A DNA stretch of 64,000 nt from Gadus chalcogrammus (GCF_026213295.1 NC_079419.1:26203206-26267205), one strand, 5' to 3'. Positions 24,514 to 38,984 are shown, counted from the first letter of the stretch. Numbers and translations are program-made. The notes: generated by a model not told the origin, from the sequence alone.

Positions 24514-25096
24514 TGTGGTAGAAATTAACCTTACATTCTATGTTAAACTATGATTATTATTAGGCCTACATATCATATAAATACTTTAATAGTGGAAAGG
24601 AGCTGATCACCTTTAACCTAGATGTTATGTGCCGTGTGACACCAGTGAGTGGGTCCAGGACATTCTCACCTGATGGGCCATGTGACACATCAGTCAGAGA
24701 GTCCAGTCTACTCCCATTTTGATGTAGTCTCTGAAGACAATGCTTACATTCACACGTGTGCATCATCTCTGTTTGTATAAGGATAATATATGTTCTAAGG
24801 TCACATTGGGATTCAGAAGACATAGGGGTATGCTGACATCCACACAGTATGACCCTGATGGGAAATTCTATATTTGATGAAAGTCCAACTTTGCATTGTG
24901 TAAGAATCGGGGATATAAGGAGCTGTCCGGGATTCATTCGGGAGTGTGTATTCGCGAATACCATTCAGCTTTGTTGTCTCTCGTTTGCGGGTGGCAATAA
25001 ACTCTCCATCTATACTTGACCTGGACTCCCCGATTCCTCTTTGCTTATAGCTAGTTGAAGTGAATTAGATCAGTTGTAATTATTAATGCTACAACA
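24514..25096 (+). mobile_element. solo LTR (retrovirus-like or gypsy) in the THAP exon
   Basis: The LTR runs from TGTGGTAGAAATT to GCTACAACA. The 4-bp duplication atag lies at 24510-24513 and 25097-25100. A promoter and polyadenylation-like stretch is seen near 24905-25000: ggggatataagg, then gcaataaactctcc. No internal retroviral genes accompany it. The same family occurs in reverse at 44884-45357. Confidence 0.8.
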
Positions 25097-25263
25097 ATAG
25101 CTTGTAACCAAAGACGTCTCCAGTTTGCCTTAAATGGGGTGTGAGTTGATGGTATCCTGTAAAACGTCCGCGTTCTGTCGTTTGTCTTATTAAAACGGTT
25201 TGTGCAACCAACCGCGCAACAAGAAATGATTGCGGCTCTTGTCGCTCTCGTCTCCTTCTGCAT

Positions 25264-25560
25264 GACACGCGCGTAGAGCGGGGAGTGACGCAGACTGATC
25301 TCCTCAGTAGCTAAGTGACGTCATCGTCTTTTGCGGACTATTTCTCAGCTGATCAACACTACGAATGCTGATAACAAATGAATTGTAAAAGACACACTGT
25401 GTAAATTCATTTGGCCATATGCTAAAGACGTGTCTAGTTCACCATCATGCAGGCTGTGTTCAGTAAAATAAATGACGTTTTAATAATTTTGATTGATTTC
25501 ATACAAATCAACAAACCTCTCCCTGTGTCATTGTGTGTGCGTGTATCCGAGGTGCGTGTG
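25264..25560. other. 5' flank of the THAP gene
   Basis: No coding sequence. A possible CRE-like tgacgtca is at 25316. A GT-rich stretch (gtgtgcgtgtat) is near 25535. Confidence 0.4.
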
Positions 25561-25574
25561 TGCGTGCGTGCGTG

Positions 25575-25664
25575 GGGGGTTCTTGATTGACCGATTTTCG
25601 AATATTATTCGAATACTTCTCAGCCAATATTGAATAGTATTTTTGCCAGAAATGCACATCCCTA
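25575..25664. mobile_element. right end of a truncated hAT
   Basis: It ends GCACATCCCTA, with cgaatattattcgaata inside. No partner left end with a matching duplication is found in the window. Confidence 0.5.
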
Positions 25665-25673
25665 GTACTTACC

Positions 25674-25840
25674 AGTTACATGAGTGGGCATGCCAGTGGA
25701 AAAACGGTAGGTGCCAAAACTGGTAATTACCATTTTACATGAGTGCCATGCCAGTGGAAAAACGGTAGGAGCCAGTACGAAATGGTAACGGTAATTAGCC
25801 TAGCCACCTAAATGGGTCTGTTTAGGTGGCTAGGCTAACT
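25674..25840. repeat. two direct repeats and an 18-bp hairpin
   Basis: catgccagtggaaaaacggt occurs at 25690 and 25748. A perfect inverted repeat follows: arms 25795-25812 and 25821-25838 around an 8-base loop. Confidence 0.85.
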
Positions 25841-26312
25841 ACTGTCACTGGAGCAAGTCCGGCTGTTTTCAAAAGCATCTGTCATTTCAAAAGCAACAAC
25901 AAATTGATCGCATATAACCTAACAATAGATCGGACGAGAGAAACGTATAAATCCCTTTATTTACGGTGTTATGTTGTGTTATAGTGTTAATAAAGACCAA
26001 ATATATATAGCTTTACATTTAGGCAAGGCAAGGCAACTTTATTTATGTAGCACTTTTCATACACAAGGCAGACTCAAAGTGCTTTACATATAAACATTGT
26101 CATGCAATAAAATAAAATAATAGATAAGTAAAAGAAAACATATGCAAAGAAATGGGTAAAATAGAAAGTTAAAAAGGCATTTTAGTATTAAAATAGAAAA
26201 TAGTTAAAAAAGCTTTTTAGAAAGTGCAATGTATTTAAGATTTAGCAGAAAGCTAAAGCAAACATAAAAGTCTTCAGTCTTGTTTTAAAGGTGCTCAGAG
26301 TTGGGGCAAGTC

Positions 26313-29300
26313 TTAAATCCTCTGGGAGTTTATTCCAGCTATTTGTTGCATACTAACTAAATCCTGCTTTCCCATGTTCGTGTTTACTCTGGGGATAATT
26401 AACAGATTGTTCTCAGAGGATCTTAGTGGTCTAGAAGGCTTATCTAATGGAAGCATATCAGTTAAATATTTTGGGCTTAAACCATGTAGGGATTTATAGG
26501 TTAGCAACATGATTTTAGAATCAATTCTCTGACCTACAGGAAGCCAATGTAACGATTTCAGAATTGGTGTAATATGTTCAAATATTTTGGTCTTTGTTAG
26601 AAATCTAGCAGCAGCATTCTGAACAAGCTGAAGCTTCCTCAGTGTTTGTTTTGGGAGACCTGTAAGGAGACCATTGCAGTAATCAAGCTTACTAGTGATA
26701 AAGGCATGTACAAGTTTTTGTAAGTCTTCGGTGGACATGAGCCCTCCAAGTCTTGCTAAATTTTTAAGGTGCCGATTTTGCCGCACCTTTTGCCGCACAT
26801 TTTGTAACTGATTTGATGTGACTGTCGAAATGTAAATCTGAATCCATGATAACCCCTAGATTTCTGGCTTTGATTGAGTTTTTCAGGGACAGAAAGTGAA
26901 GGTGTTGGGTTACTTTAAGCCTTTCCGTTTTATAACCAAATACAATTATCTCTGTTTTGTCCTCATTTAGTTGAAGGAAATTTCGGCACATCCATTCTCT
27001 CACTTGCTCAATGCACTGGCACAGCAGATCTATGGGCCGATAGTCATTTGGTGATAGCGATACATAGATTTGCGTGTCATCAGCATAGCAATGATGGTCA
27101 ATATTGTTATTTTGCATGATTTGCCCTAGTTGGGAGCATGTAGATGTTGAATAAAGAGGGTCCTAGGATCGAACCTTGTGGGACTCCACATGCTACGTTG
27201 GTTGATTCTGATACAAAGTCGCCAATGGAAACAAAGTAGTTCCTATTTTGTAGGTAGGACCTGAACCAATTTAAGACTGTGCCTCAAAGCCCCACCCAGT
27301 TTTCTAACCTGTCCAGAAGTAATGTATGGTCTACAGTAGGGATGTGTCGGTCGCGACCGATTCCTTACAACGAACGAATCCCGAACGTGAACGACAAGAA
27401 CTGGTTCCCCAAAACAAGAAGAACTGGTTCTTTGATTCTTTTTTTTAAACATCAACCAAAAATATGGTCACGTAAATAAAATATACAAACGAACAGAGCT
27501 TCGTCTCCCCGCGACTTATATTGATTGAGTCTACAACGTTCTCAAAGATTCAGCCAATGAGAGGTAGCAATGGTGTTTCAATGGCACCTGGGTAAACCAA
27601 TGACAAGGCGGTACCGTCGAATATGCGCGCTTTCTGTCTGACGTATCTTGGGTCATACCATTCGACGTGGGGCCACTCATATATCCCCCTACATTTTTTC
27701 GAAAATAGACTTGACCTCCATCTGTTTATTGGATAAACGCATTTCCCAATCCCAGGAGTCTTTGCTCCATTCTACGTCAATTTAAGAACAAACAAAGAAA
27801 TTAAACTGCAGTTCGTATTTTTTATTTATGACCATGAAAGTTCTGTAATGCCTGAACAATGAAGAATGAAATGTAAAGTAAAATAAAATTATAAATGTAA
27901 AACCATGAATGAAATATAGAGAGTAAGCAAGTGGTATAAATATTGGTGGGACGTTCGGTTATACTATATAGGAGGCATCTCCAAACGGCGGACCGCTTTC
28001 TAACGGTCCAATCCGGACCCATGACTAATTTAATCTAAAAAATTTTTTTTTTAATAATCTGACGTAACAAACAAATCAAAACGACCGAATCAAATAAACG
28101 AATCGTTATAGTGAACTGAACTGAAAGAACTAGTTCCCGGAAAAGAATCATTTTGCCCATCCCTAGTCTACAGTGTCGAATGCAGCACTGAGGTAAAGTA
28201 GCATTAGTATTGAGGTTTTGCCAGAGTCTATGTTAAGACGGATGTCGTTTACAACTTTAATAAGGGCGGTCTCAGTGCTGTGCAGGGGTCAAAATCCTGA
28301 TTGGAAGATGTAATAGCAACCAGTTGATGCCAGGAAGTGATTAAGTTGCTGGAGGACAACTTTCTCAAGGATTTTACTTATGAAGGGTAGATTTGATATT
28401 GGTCTGTAGTTGTTAATAATAGAGGCATCTAGGCTCTGCTTTTTTAAAAGGGATTTAATAACTGCAGTTTTCAAAGCTTTTGGGAAATTGCCTGACTGGA
28501 TAGAGTTGTTAACTATCTGCAATATGTCTACTGCTAGGCAGTCGAAAACATTCTTAAAGAGGTTGGTAGGTAAAGTATCAAGGCAACAGGTGGATGGCTT
28601 TAGTTGTGTCACATTTCCAAAAGATTTTGAGAGTCTATAACATCAAAGCATGCCATCCTTGCCACGTTACTTTTGCCTGAACAGGGTGGTAGTCCAACAT
28701 TTTTGTTTGAAGTGGAGATATTGATGGCGCGTCTGATGCCTTCAATTTTATCAGTATAAAAAGCTGCAAACTCATTGCATTTCTGCGTGGAATGGAGATC
28801 AGGTAGAATTTGTGTTGGGGGGTTGGTCAGTCTGTCAACAGTTGCAAATAGGGTTTTTGCATTATTAGTATTGGTTTTAATGATATTGGAGAAAAATGTT
28901 TCTCAAGCACTTTTTAAGTCTAAATTGTAGGCACGGAGGCTCTCTTTATCGATATCATGGTGAATATGAAGTTTTGTTTTACGCCAGATGCGTTCAACCT
29001 TCCTGCATTCTTTTTTCTGTGCTGTTACAGAAGCAGCTTTTCTCCAGGGTGTCTTTTGCTTTCCAGAAGTCGTTTTAGCCTTATAAAGTGCAATGACATC
29101 TATGACTTTCAAAATTTTCAAATTAAAGTTTTCTACAAGATCATCAGCAGAACATGGGTTGAGAGGTGGTGGCAAGGAGATGGCCTTTTTAAAAAGTACT
29201 TTAGAATCTTCGTTGATATACCGTTTTTTGACAGTATTTGATTTTGTCTGTATGTCGGGAATAAAAGATATGTTAAAGAAAACACAAAAGTGGTCAGACA

Positions 29301-30028
29301 AGTAAGGATCAGTCACAGAGAGATCAGAAACATTGAGGCCCTTTGTGATAGCCAGGTCTAGAGTGTGCCCCTTACAATGAGTAGCCTCTTTCACATGTTG
29401 AGACGGTTCAAATGTGTCCAAAATGGTAAAAAGTTTTTGCACACTTGTCATTCAAATCATCAGTATGAAAATTGAAGTCACCAGTTATAACTAGACAGTC
29501 AAATTCTGTGGAGATGCTAGACAATAATTCTGTGAAGTCATTGAAAAAATTTGCAGAGTATATGGGTGGCCTGTAAATAATTAATAGGATAACTCTGGGG
29601 GAGCATTTCAATACAGCGCTAAGGTATTCGAATGATGGAAAATCACCAAATAACATCTGTTTCCCTTGAAATACATTTTCAAATACAGCAGCAACCCCTC
29701 CACCTCTTTTACGAGATCTACATGCATCAAAAAAAGTTGGCAGGAGCTGTCTCTATCAGAATGGTTGCACTGTTATTTTGTTCCAGCCATGTTTCAGTTA
29801 AAAACATAAAATCCAGTTTAGAAATGGTAATAAAATCATTAACTAAAAATGATTTGTCATTAAGAGACCAAACATTAAGTCTAGCCATCCTGATGGTGTT
29901 GTTGTTTTTGGTTTGGAGGCAATAGATATGAGATTTGTGAGGTTAGCAGTGTGTCTAAGTTTCCCTTTGTTTTCTCTCTTTGTGGTTACAGCATGAATGC
30001 AAAAGTTGCCCTGTTTTGACGTAGGCAA
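26313..30028 (-). pseudogene. LINE ORF2: endonuclease and reverse transcriptase, frameshifted
   Basis: The endonuclease part contains RSRKRGGGVAAVF (about 29720), LVITGDFNFHTDD (about 29470) and LSDHFCVFF (about 29300). The RT part has NNYRPISNLPFISKILEKV (about 28400). After the hAT insertion it continues with CYADDTQIYVSL (about 27060), where ADD is the catalytic pair. The C-terminal LHWLPVGQRIDSKI (about 26530) is the usual L2 signature. Frame changes are seen near 27120-27300, 28640 and 29450. Length is normal for the family once the hAT is disregarded. Confidence 0.85.
27337..28165. mobile_element. non-autonomous hAT in LINE ORF2
   Basis: The ends are TAGGGATG and its inverse CATCCCTA. 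The 8-bp duplication gtctacag lies at 27329-27336 and 28166-28173. It is 829 bp with no transposase. Internal gaacgaatcc and cgaacgtgaac motifs resemble the ends of the element at 39594-41607. Confidence 0.9.
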
Positions 30029-30528
30029 CCTTGGGTTCAGCAGATTATGTGAAACTTCCTTTATACTGTGTCTACGGCTGAACCCTTTTTTGTCTCAGTA
30101 ATACTCAGGACTACTATCAGTACAGGGGGGGGGGGCTGGGGCGCCATCCTCTTGGTGTTATCAGCCTGTGGCCATGACGTGGCAATGCTATTATTGACAC
30201 AGATGCAAGTTTGATTCCAACATATTCCAGTTTCTTCAATTCAGCTGGAAAATCGCAAAGGGAGGAGACATTGGGGCTGGAGTTGTTGTTGTGGCTATGG
30301 GAGAGATGAGGCGAATGCAGAGGAGGGGGGTGGCTGTTCCTCGCCAAGCCAGCATCAGCGATGGGGGAAGGCCCAGTGTTGATGGCGTTGGGCGGGCTGT
30401 TGTCTCTCTTCAAGGTCTGTGGGCTGTCTGCTATCTGTGTGTCAGATAGTGGCAGAGTAGATGTGTGGGGGAGGCTGTAGTCTCGCTTCTTCTCAACCTG
30501 TGCTCTGACTGTGGCCTGTGCGTCAGAC

Positions 30529-30977
30529 TAGGGCTGCACAATATATCTAATTTTTATCGCGATGACGATATATATTGGCGTCCCACGATGACACGTAGCG
30601 TTCTCGCGATATTTTCGCGATATCTTTTTAAAATAATGCATCCACAAAAAAAAGAAAACGAAAGAAGAAGAAACGAGCCCCGCCCATGCAGTATACGCTC
30701 TACCTCCGCTGCAAAGCAAACCAAGCGCTCCCTGTACACCTGTCTGGGACTGCGTGAGTCCGGCGCGAAGCGTGAAAAGGGGGAGGGGGGGGGGGGGGGG
30801 GGGGGGGCGTGGCCTGGCGGCAATTTGCCGCTGAGCACAGTGTGTGGCTCCTACCACTAGGGGGTGGTAGAAATTCGAAAGATTTTTTTTTCAATGAATA
30901 ATCGTGGTAAATAATCGTGATATCAATATTGATCAAAATAATCATGATATCATTTTGGCAATAATCGTGCAGCCCTA
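30529..30977. mobile_element. hAT MITE with G23 run
   Basis: The ends are TAGGGCTGCACAAT and CGTGCAGCCCTA. The duplication is cgtcagac (30521-30528) against cgtcaaac (30978-30985), one mismatch. Inside is a run of 23 G at 30785-30807. Confidence 0.85.
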
Positions 30978-31521
30978 CGTCAAACCATGGAGATTTGTTG
31001 GAAAGCGAGAAGAGAAGATTGTCCCTTAACAGCTTTGAGCCTAACCTGTTTGGGTCTAGGCCATCTGCTCTGAAAAGATATTTGCACACCCAGAATAAGT
31101 TGAAATTGTCAATAAAGTCCCTTCCTCGTTCATTGCAGACTCTGGAAAGCCATGTATTCAGTGCAAGTAGACGACTGAATCTGTTTATTACCCTGTCAAC
31201 TGCTGGTATGGGTCCACTGATGAATGACTTAATGTGTATTTTGTCCAGTGTATCCAATAGATCAGTGTAATCCCTCTTCAGAAGTTCTGACTGTTCTCTT
31301 TGAATATCATTAAATCCTGCATGCACAATAATCTGTGAGATTTTGGGGTTTTCCAATATGATTGGGGCTAGTTTCTGGTTGATATCACTAACCATTCCAT
31401 ATGGGAAGTTGCATGTTTTGATCCTCTTACCGGTTATATCCTTGATGGTTGAGTCTCCTATAATCAGAGTGTCTAGTTCATCTGCTTTCTGTGAGATGGG
31501 CCCTTGTTGGCTTGAGGTGAC

Positions 31522-31855
31522 GGTGGCAGACGCATGCGCAGCCCGCCCCTGTGGCGACTGGTTCTTGTTCCACCTCTGTCCGTACTGTCAGTCCGGACAC
31601 ATTTCGGGGCTCAGGTGTGCACAGGTGGCTGACGCATGCGCAGCTCGCCTCCATGGCGACTGGTTCTTGTTCCGTCTCTGTCCGCACCGTCCGTCCGGAC
31701 GCATCTCGGGGCTCAGGGGTGCAAGGGTGGCCGACCCATGCGCAGTTCGCCTCCATGGCGACTGGTTCTCGTTCCGTCTCTGTCCACACTGTCCGTCCGG
31801 ACGCATCTCGGGGCTCAAGGGTGCATGGGTGGCAGGCGCGTTCGTGGACTCTTGG
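31522..31855 (-). repeat. 102-bp tandem repeat within LINE ORF1
   Basis: The motif ggtggc starts at 31522, 31624, 31726 and 31828, a period of exactly 102 bp. The minus-strand frame stays open and repeats units like HAPLSPEMRPDGQCGQRRN. There are three full copies and part of a fourth. Confidence 0.9.
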
Positions 31856-32574
31856 AGTGGCAAGAACCGGTCCTTCAGCGGCAGGGTTAACTTCAGTGAC
31901 GGGCTAATCTGGCTGATACATGCAACTTTAGCTTTGGGTAGCTTAGCATTTGGCGTTGAGTGAACTTGTTGATTCACTTTGGTATGTTGTTTTGGCTTAG
32001 CGCCGACTCTGTGCCAGTGAGACGCAGCTGGAACTGTCTCTCTCTTGTCCAGCTTCGGAAAGGATACAGTGTAGCTTTGATCATCTTGTTGTGTATTTGT
32101 CTGAGTTAGCTCAGCAAACTCACCCATCGGCACTTTATCCTGGAGGAGTCCTTTGCATTTTTCTAATGCTGCTAGTCTCGTTTCAAATAAAGCCACTGTC
32201 TGTTGTCTGTTTGGTGCAGTCTGTGCATTTCCCAGTCTCCGTGCCTGAGATATCCGAGTACAGAGGCATGTTGGCGATAGGAAAGTCCAAGGCTTTTTCT
32301 GCGGTCTGATCCGGGAGTCATAAAAAGTGCCAAAATGTTTTGTTGAATCGAGCGATGGAGGACGTCCGAAACAAACTATGTATTGTTAAGTATTATGATC
32401 ATGAAATAAAATAAAATAAAGTAAATCTGAACGATGAATTAAGTAGTTTTTTCCAATGCCTAGCGGAGCTTCGGGAAACAAGACGTCTCTCTCTGCTGCC
32501 TCATCACTTTTGTGAAGGCAATGAAATCTTGATATTATACGGAGGAGGCGGGCCGTGCTGGTGTCACATACCAC

Positions 32575-32634
32575 CGTTTCAGAACGGCATGTGCCGTTTC
32601 AGAACGGCATGTGCCGTTCCAGGACGGCATGTGC
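32575..32634. repeat. three 20-bp direct repeats
   Basis: cgtttcagaacggcatgtgc repeats at 32575, 32595 and 32615 (the last with two changes). A partial inverse, ggcacatgcc, follows at 32659. It may be subterminal sequence of the ISL2EU-like element that starts here. Confidence 0.75.
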
Positions 32635-33841
32635 CATGGTATGTCAGTGGTCGCGGTGGCACATGCCACAGGCCAATAAACGATCTCGGCCCTACTGGTT
32701 TTCGAACAGCACCACCGCAGTGAAAACCAGGTGGCCATCCCTAAGAAAAATGCCATTTTGTAAGTTGCTGATGGCCATTCCGTCAGATACATTCCCAAGA
32801 CTGTAGAGTGAGATTTGCCACCACCCCTCTCTACTCTGTACTCAAGTCTTGAAATGGATTTGCCCTCACTGCGGGAGGAGGCTGCTAGGATTTTTGAGGA
32901 GCTGAATCTCACTCCGGAGCAGGTAAGTTATCGAAAATAACACAAAACCTCCACTTTTACCTCATCACACTAACGTAATGATTATAATAATTACCATTAA
33001 AACCCTTTTGATGATTCGATTATTTTTGGAGTGTTTGGTAGTTGAGGAGAAGACAAGAGAGCAGAGAAAGTCCAGAGAGCAGGAAGAGTTACTGCATCAG
33101 TATTTCTTGAGGCAGCCAGGACAAAGAACTCTTCATCTCTGATAAAGAGAATTTGCTATCCCCAGTCTTCACACTTTTCAACAGAAGCAACCAGGTATAC
33201 ATTTTAGAAAGCAAGAAATGAATCAGGCCTTTTTCTCTGAATTCCATCATGGTTATACTCCAGGAATGATGTTTTATATAACAGTGTATTGGACAATGTA
33301 GACTAGTTGGTTTATCATAAAGTTCAAAATATCCTTACTGTCTTTCATGTTTTCACAGATGGGGTCTGCAAAATGAGGAAACTGCCAGTCATACCTGAAG
33401 ACCATGAATTTCAGCATTACAGCATGTGGTGACCTGTGATTGTCATGTGACTGGTGTGCTTGAAATAAAATGCCCTTTAAATGCAAATGGCTGCGCTCTC
33501 AGGGATTGTGTCAGCGACCCACGTTTCTGCCTTACCATGACTGCAGAAGGTATGGCCCTCAAACAAGATCATAGCTACATGTACCAACTAGTGTTGCACC
33601 GATTCCGATACCAGAATCGGAAGGAGATCCGATCCAGCACTAAAATGGTGGTATCGGAATCGGCGAGTACCAACAAATGGTTCACCGATACCATTTTGAT
33701 GCTTGTATGTCACTTGAACGCGGCCTTCTCTCTCCCGACACTCACTATCGCTATTGGCCTGCTCCAGACCAATGAGAGCGGGCCAATAGCCGCTCTTAAC
33801 TGTCTTTTTCATGCGGCGGGAAAACAAACCAGGAGAAGAAA

Positions 33842-36257
<2,416 letters not shown>

Positions 36258-37249
36258 ACAAGAGTAAACACTACTAGGTGTTGTGTGACAGATCTGTCAC
36301 TGATTAATGCTATTTGTTCTTACCTCAGATACGTTAAATTAATGCAGCTATCTCTCAAATGTACCTCATATGTATATTATTTCTTATTTTAATACAATTT
36401 AACGTTGGCATTTGAGAGCCAAAACTCAGGGTTTTTAAGAGTTTGTAATGTATTTTTAATGTAATGTAATTTTAATGTATTTTACTTTCTTACTGTTGCA
36501 CTGTTGCATTGTTCACTTCAATTATACATGTTCTAAGTTAATGAATGTTGCACTATGTTGGCCTTTGAGAGCCAAAAGTTTATTCAGCTATTGTTGTCAC
36601 CCATACCAGGTAGGCAATAAAAAGTTCTACTGGATTCACTTTGTATTAGTCTTCCTGCTTCACAAAGGTAGGCAGCAGCTTGACAAAGCCATGATGGCAA
36701 TGATTTTACATCCAAGTAGTATGCAGCTCTTCATATATACACACACACACACACACATCAATTTCAAACAGAGTGGTATCGGTATGGTATCGGTATCGGC
36801 CGATACTGCACAGCCAGGTATCGGTATCCGAGCCAAAAAATGGCATCGGTGCAACACTAGTACCAACTGCAGACCCAAATGTGTGTAGCTGGGGTAATGT
36901 ATGGAGATTTTATTGTGTGGACACCACAAGAACTTTTTATGCAGCGGGTCCAGTTTGATCAATGTTTTTTTGATGAGGCCTACTTGAGGGTGGAAGAATT
37001 CATTAGAACAGGGGTACTGCCTGAGCTGTTGGGTAAATGGTTTACTGTGCCACGCCTCTCCTCAAGTGCTAATTTTGAGACAGCACCTGAGGGATGTTAT
37101 TGTGGAAACCCTATTGATAAAGCAGACATTCTTTCTTGCACACCTGAGCAATGCAAATGAAAGAAGTTCCACAAGTCATGTCTGAAGCTGAGCAGGGTGC
37201 CAAAGAGTTGGAAATGTGTAGAATGTAAAAAACAAACAAAATAAATGAG

Positions 37250-37585
37250 TTTGGTATCCAGAAACGCTTTTTTTTAATTAATATTTATTAAATTGATTTA
37301 ATTTCTTTATTTTTTTAACCATTGTGTTTGTAGTCATGAGAAATAAATGCGATGCATACATAAATGAACAATAAAAAAATATTTTTCAATAACTATCTAT
37401 AGTAGTTGGTCTATGTATTTCAGAGTCAGAGAAAACAATTGTATCACGTCTCTACTCTCTAGGGATGACTGATGGGCAAATATTACAAAGAGCACAGCAA
37501 GCTGTCACCTTTTTGTCAATGGAGGTAGGCTGTCCATGCGGCTTGGCAGAGGGTCAGAGGGATGGTGGTCTGAAGAATAGTGAAC
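37250..37585. other. space between convergent YqaJ and transposase genes
   Basis: AT-rich. A possible polyadenylation signal (aataaa) lies near 37370 for the + strand gene. Nothing else is recognised. Confidence 0.4.
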
Positions 37586-38900
37586 TTATTCCTCACCAGG
37601 CCAATGACTCTCCACATGGATTCTGACAGCTGCCAGTCCCCTTGTTGCCTCTAGCTCCAGTGGATGCAGCTGTGTCTTGCCTTTGGTAAATACCGGTATT
37701 TTCAGCTGAGTACAATACAGACCCATTGTATATTTAACATTAAAACCTCCATCAGCTAGAATGACATCTCCTGGTGACAATTTATCAAGATGTCCATAAT
37801 TTTCTGTTATGTGCTTGTCGCTTGTGCGACCCCCCCAAACCTTTTGACACATAGGATATAACACCTTGTGGTGTAATTGAGACCAGAAATTGTGCGGTGT
37901 TGTGGTGCTTATATTGTGAGTATGTCGAGTATGCACGGCATCTCAGGTCCTTTGGCTTTTCTATAAATATTTCAAAATAAAATTATGGAGGTGCAGCTTT
38001 TGACACATAGGATATAACACCTTGTGGTGTAATTGAGACCAGAAATTGTGAGGTGTTGTGGTTCTTATATTGTGAGTATGTCGAGTGTGCCCAGCATCTC
38101 GGGTCCTTTGGCTTTTCTATAAATATTTCAAAATAAAATGATGGAGGTGCAGTTTTTTAAGTTTTTGCGAAAACACATTGGGAGACTAATTTGAATTAGT
38201 TTAGGTGGCCATATGATTAGTTCTGATAATCTGAAAAACAATACATCAAATGTGCTATTAAACACTCTTAACAGCAGTTGACTTAGAAAATCCCCCCAAA
38301 AAAGCTTTAGCCTCATTAATGTTAGGATCAAACATTGGAATGGGGTGATTGATTGTCCAACTTTTATAAACGTGTTAACAAAATTAAACACAACTATTAA
38401 TTTGGCGAAGGTTGGAAGACCTGTTAGATCCTGCTACATGGTGTCATTGTCCCTGAATGCCTCCTCATTCAAGGACCGCTCCTCTACCCTGGCCCTTTAC
38501 TCACTGACCTCAGCTCGGATGCTCACTTTCCAATGCAAATGTTGTAGCCTGGCAGGGTGGATTCACGCATGGTTCTATAATGCCAGGGCCTGTGTCTCTT
38601 GAATAGCTTTGGTCAGTGTTGTGGTCAGTAGTGACTTCATGCTCCTCCAACAATGTCAGCAACATTTGTGGTTGAAGGGTCAGCAAGACATCTGCAGGTC
38701 TTGCAGATCTTGCGCTTCCTCTGCTGAGTCTTCAGAAACTTTTGGAAGACGTAATTTTCCTTTTCCCTCTCCCTCGCCGAGGTATATGCAAACAGGCTGG
38801 GCACAAAAGCAGGGCTCAAGGGGTTGTCCTGTTTTGCTCCTACAAAGGCAGAGCATAGTAAAACAAAGATTATATGTGTGACACATCATACAACCTGAGT
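37586..38900 (-). pseudogene. ISL2EU-like DDE transposase, decayed
   Basis: Reading down from about 38780, the pieces are RKRKICKTC, EERSLNEEAFRDND, PTFAKLIVVFNFV, ITPFQCLILTLMRLK, ELIIWPP, LPMCFRKNLKNCTS, then [22 protein letters not shown] and [14 protein letters not shown], and last [17 protein letters not shown]. These are the successive blocks of the DDE_Tnp_4-type transposase found in fish ISL2EU elements. An indel near a G run (37829) and another near 37970 shift the frame, and a 156-bp segment is duplicated. It faces the YqaJ-PHD gene, with the two 3' ends about 350 bp apart. Confidence 0.75.
37846..38157. repeat. 156-bp tandem duplication in the transposase
   Basis: Copies 37846-38001 and 38002-38157 differ at only a few positions. 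The duplicated part covers the segment around the start of the catalytic domain. Confidence 0.9.
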
Positions 38901-38984
38901 AAATACATCTCTCGCAGACTATACAAATGTACGTTCTAATATGGGAAAAGGGGCAATAATCTGTTCCTTTTGACTGATACAATT

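Larger units (their letters stand above)
18640..25263 (-). pseudogene. THAP-domain gene, two exons, split by a hAT and a solo LTR
   Basis: Exon 1 begins with Met at 25263. It carries CCAVGCTNRF, FYRIPS and WRRLWLQAI down to 25101, then after the LTR continues to 24458 with ATICSEHFIS and a GT donor. Exon 2 starts at 24151 after a TTTGTACAG acceptor and is cut after 15 bases by the hAT. It resumes at 18709 with DSPDFVPSIF and stops near 18640. Together these show the C2CH zinc ligands and the AVPTIF-like box of a THAP domain. Such domains head transposases (P, ISL2EU) and some host genes. No catalytic part is seen, so the parent is unknown. Confidence 0.75.
26022..32330 (-). mobile_element. 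nearly full-length L2/CR1-type LINE
   Basis: Read on the minus strand it has ORF1 (about 32320-30120) with a coiled-coil-like start, a repeated central segment and an esterase-like domain. ORF2 (about 30030-26313) has an AP endonuclease and reverse transcriptase. A 3' end with aaataaagttgccttgcct closes it. Two hAT insertions (27337-28165, 30529-30977) interrupt it. The order and tail are those of fish L2-type elements. Frameshifts make it inactive. Confidence 0.85.
30117..32330 (-). pseudogene. LINE ORF1 with esterase-like domain and 34-residue tandem repeat
   Basis: The N-terminal part near 32270 has CTDCTKQT, then LFETRLAALEKCKG, a likely coiled coil. The middle carries three-plus copies of a 34-residue unit (31522-31850). 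The C-terminal part has SQIIVHAGFNDIQ (about 31340) and ADGLDPNRLGS (about 31060), matching the conserved blocks of the SGNH/GDSL esterase domain known in CR1/L2 ORF1 proteins; the usual catalytic DxxH shows Asp and Asn here. A 449-bp hAT interrupts it at 30529. A frame change near 32210 separates the first segment from the rest. Confidence 0.7.

Noticed and set aside
237..25672. One giant hAT from 237 to 25664
   Set aside because: The flank after 236 is gtaagtac and the flank after 25664 is gtacttac. These are inverse to each other, not direct, and both ends are right ends, so this is coincidence.
31522..31855. Possible CRISPR-like array
   Set aside because: The 102-bp units have no unique spacers, lie in a LINE frame, and the DNA is eukaryotic.
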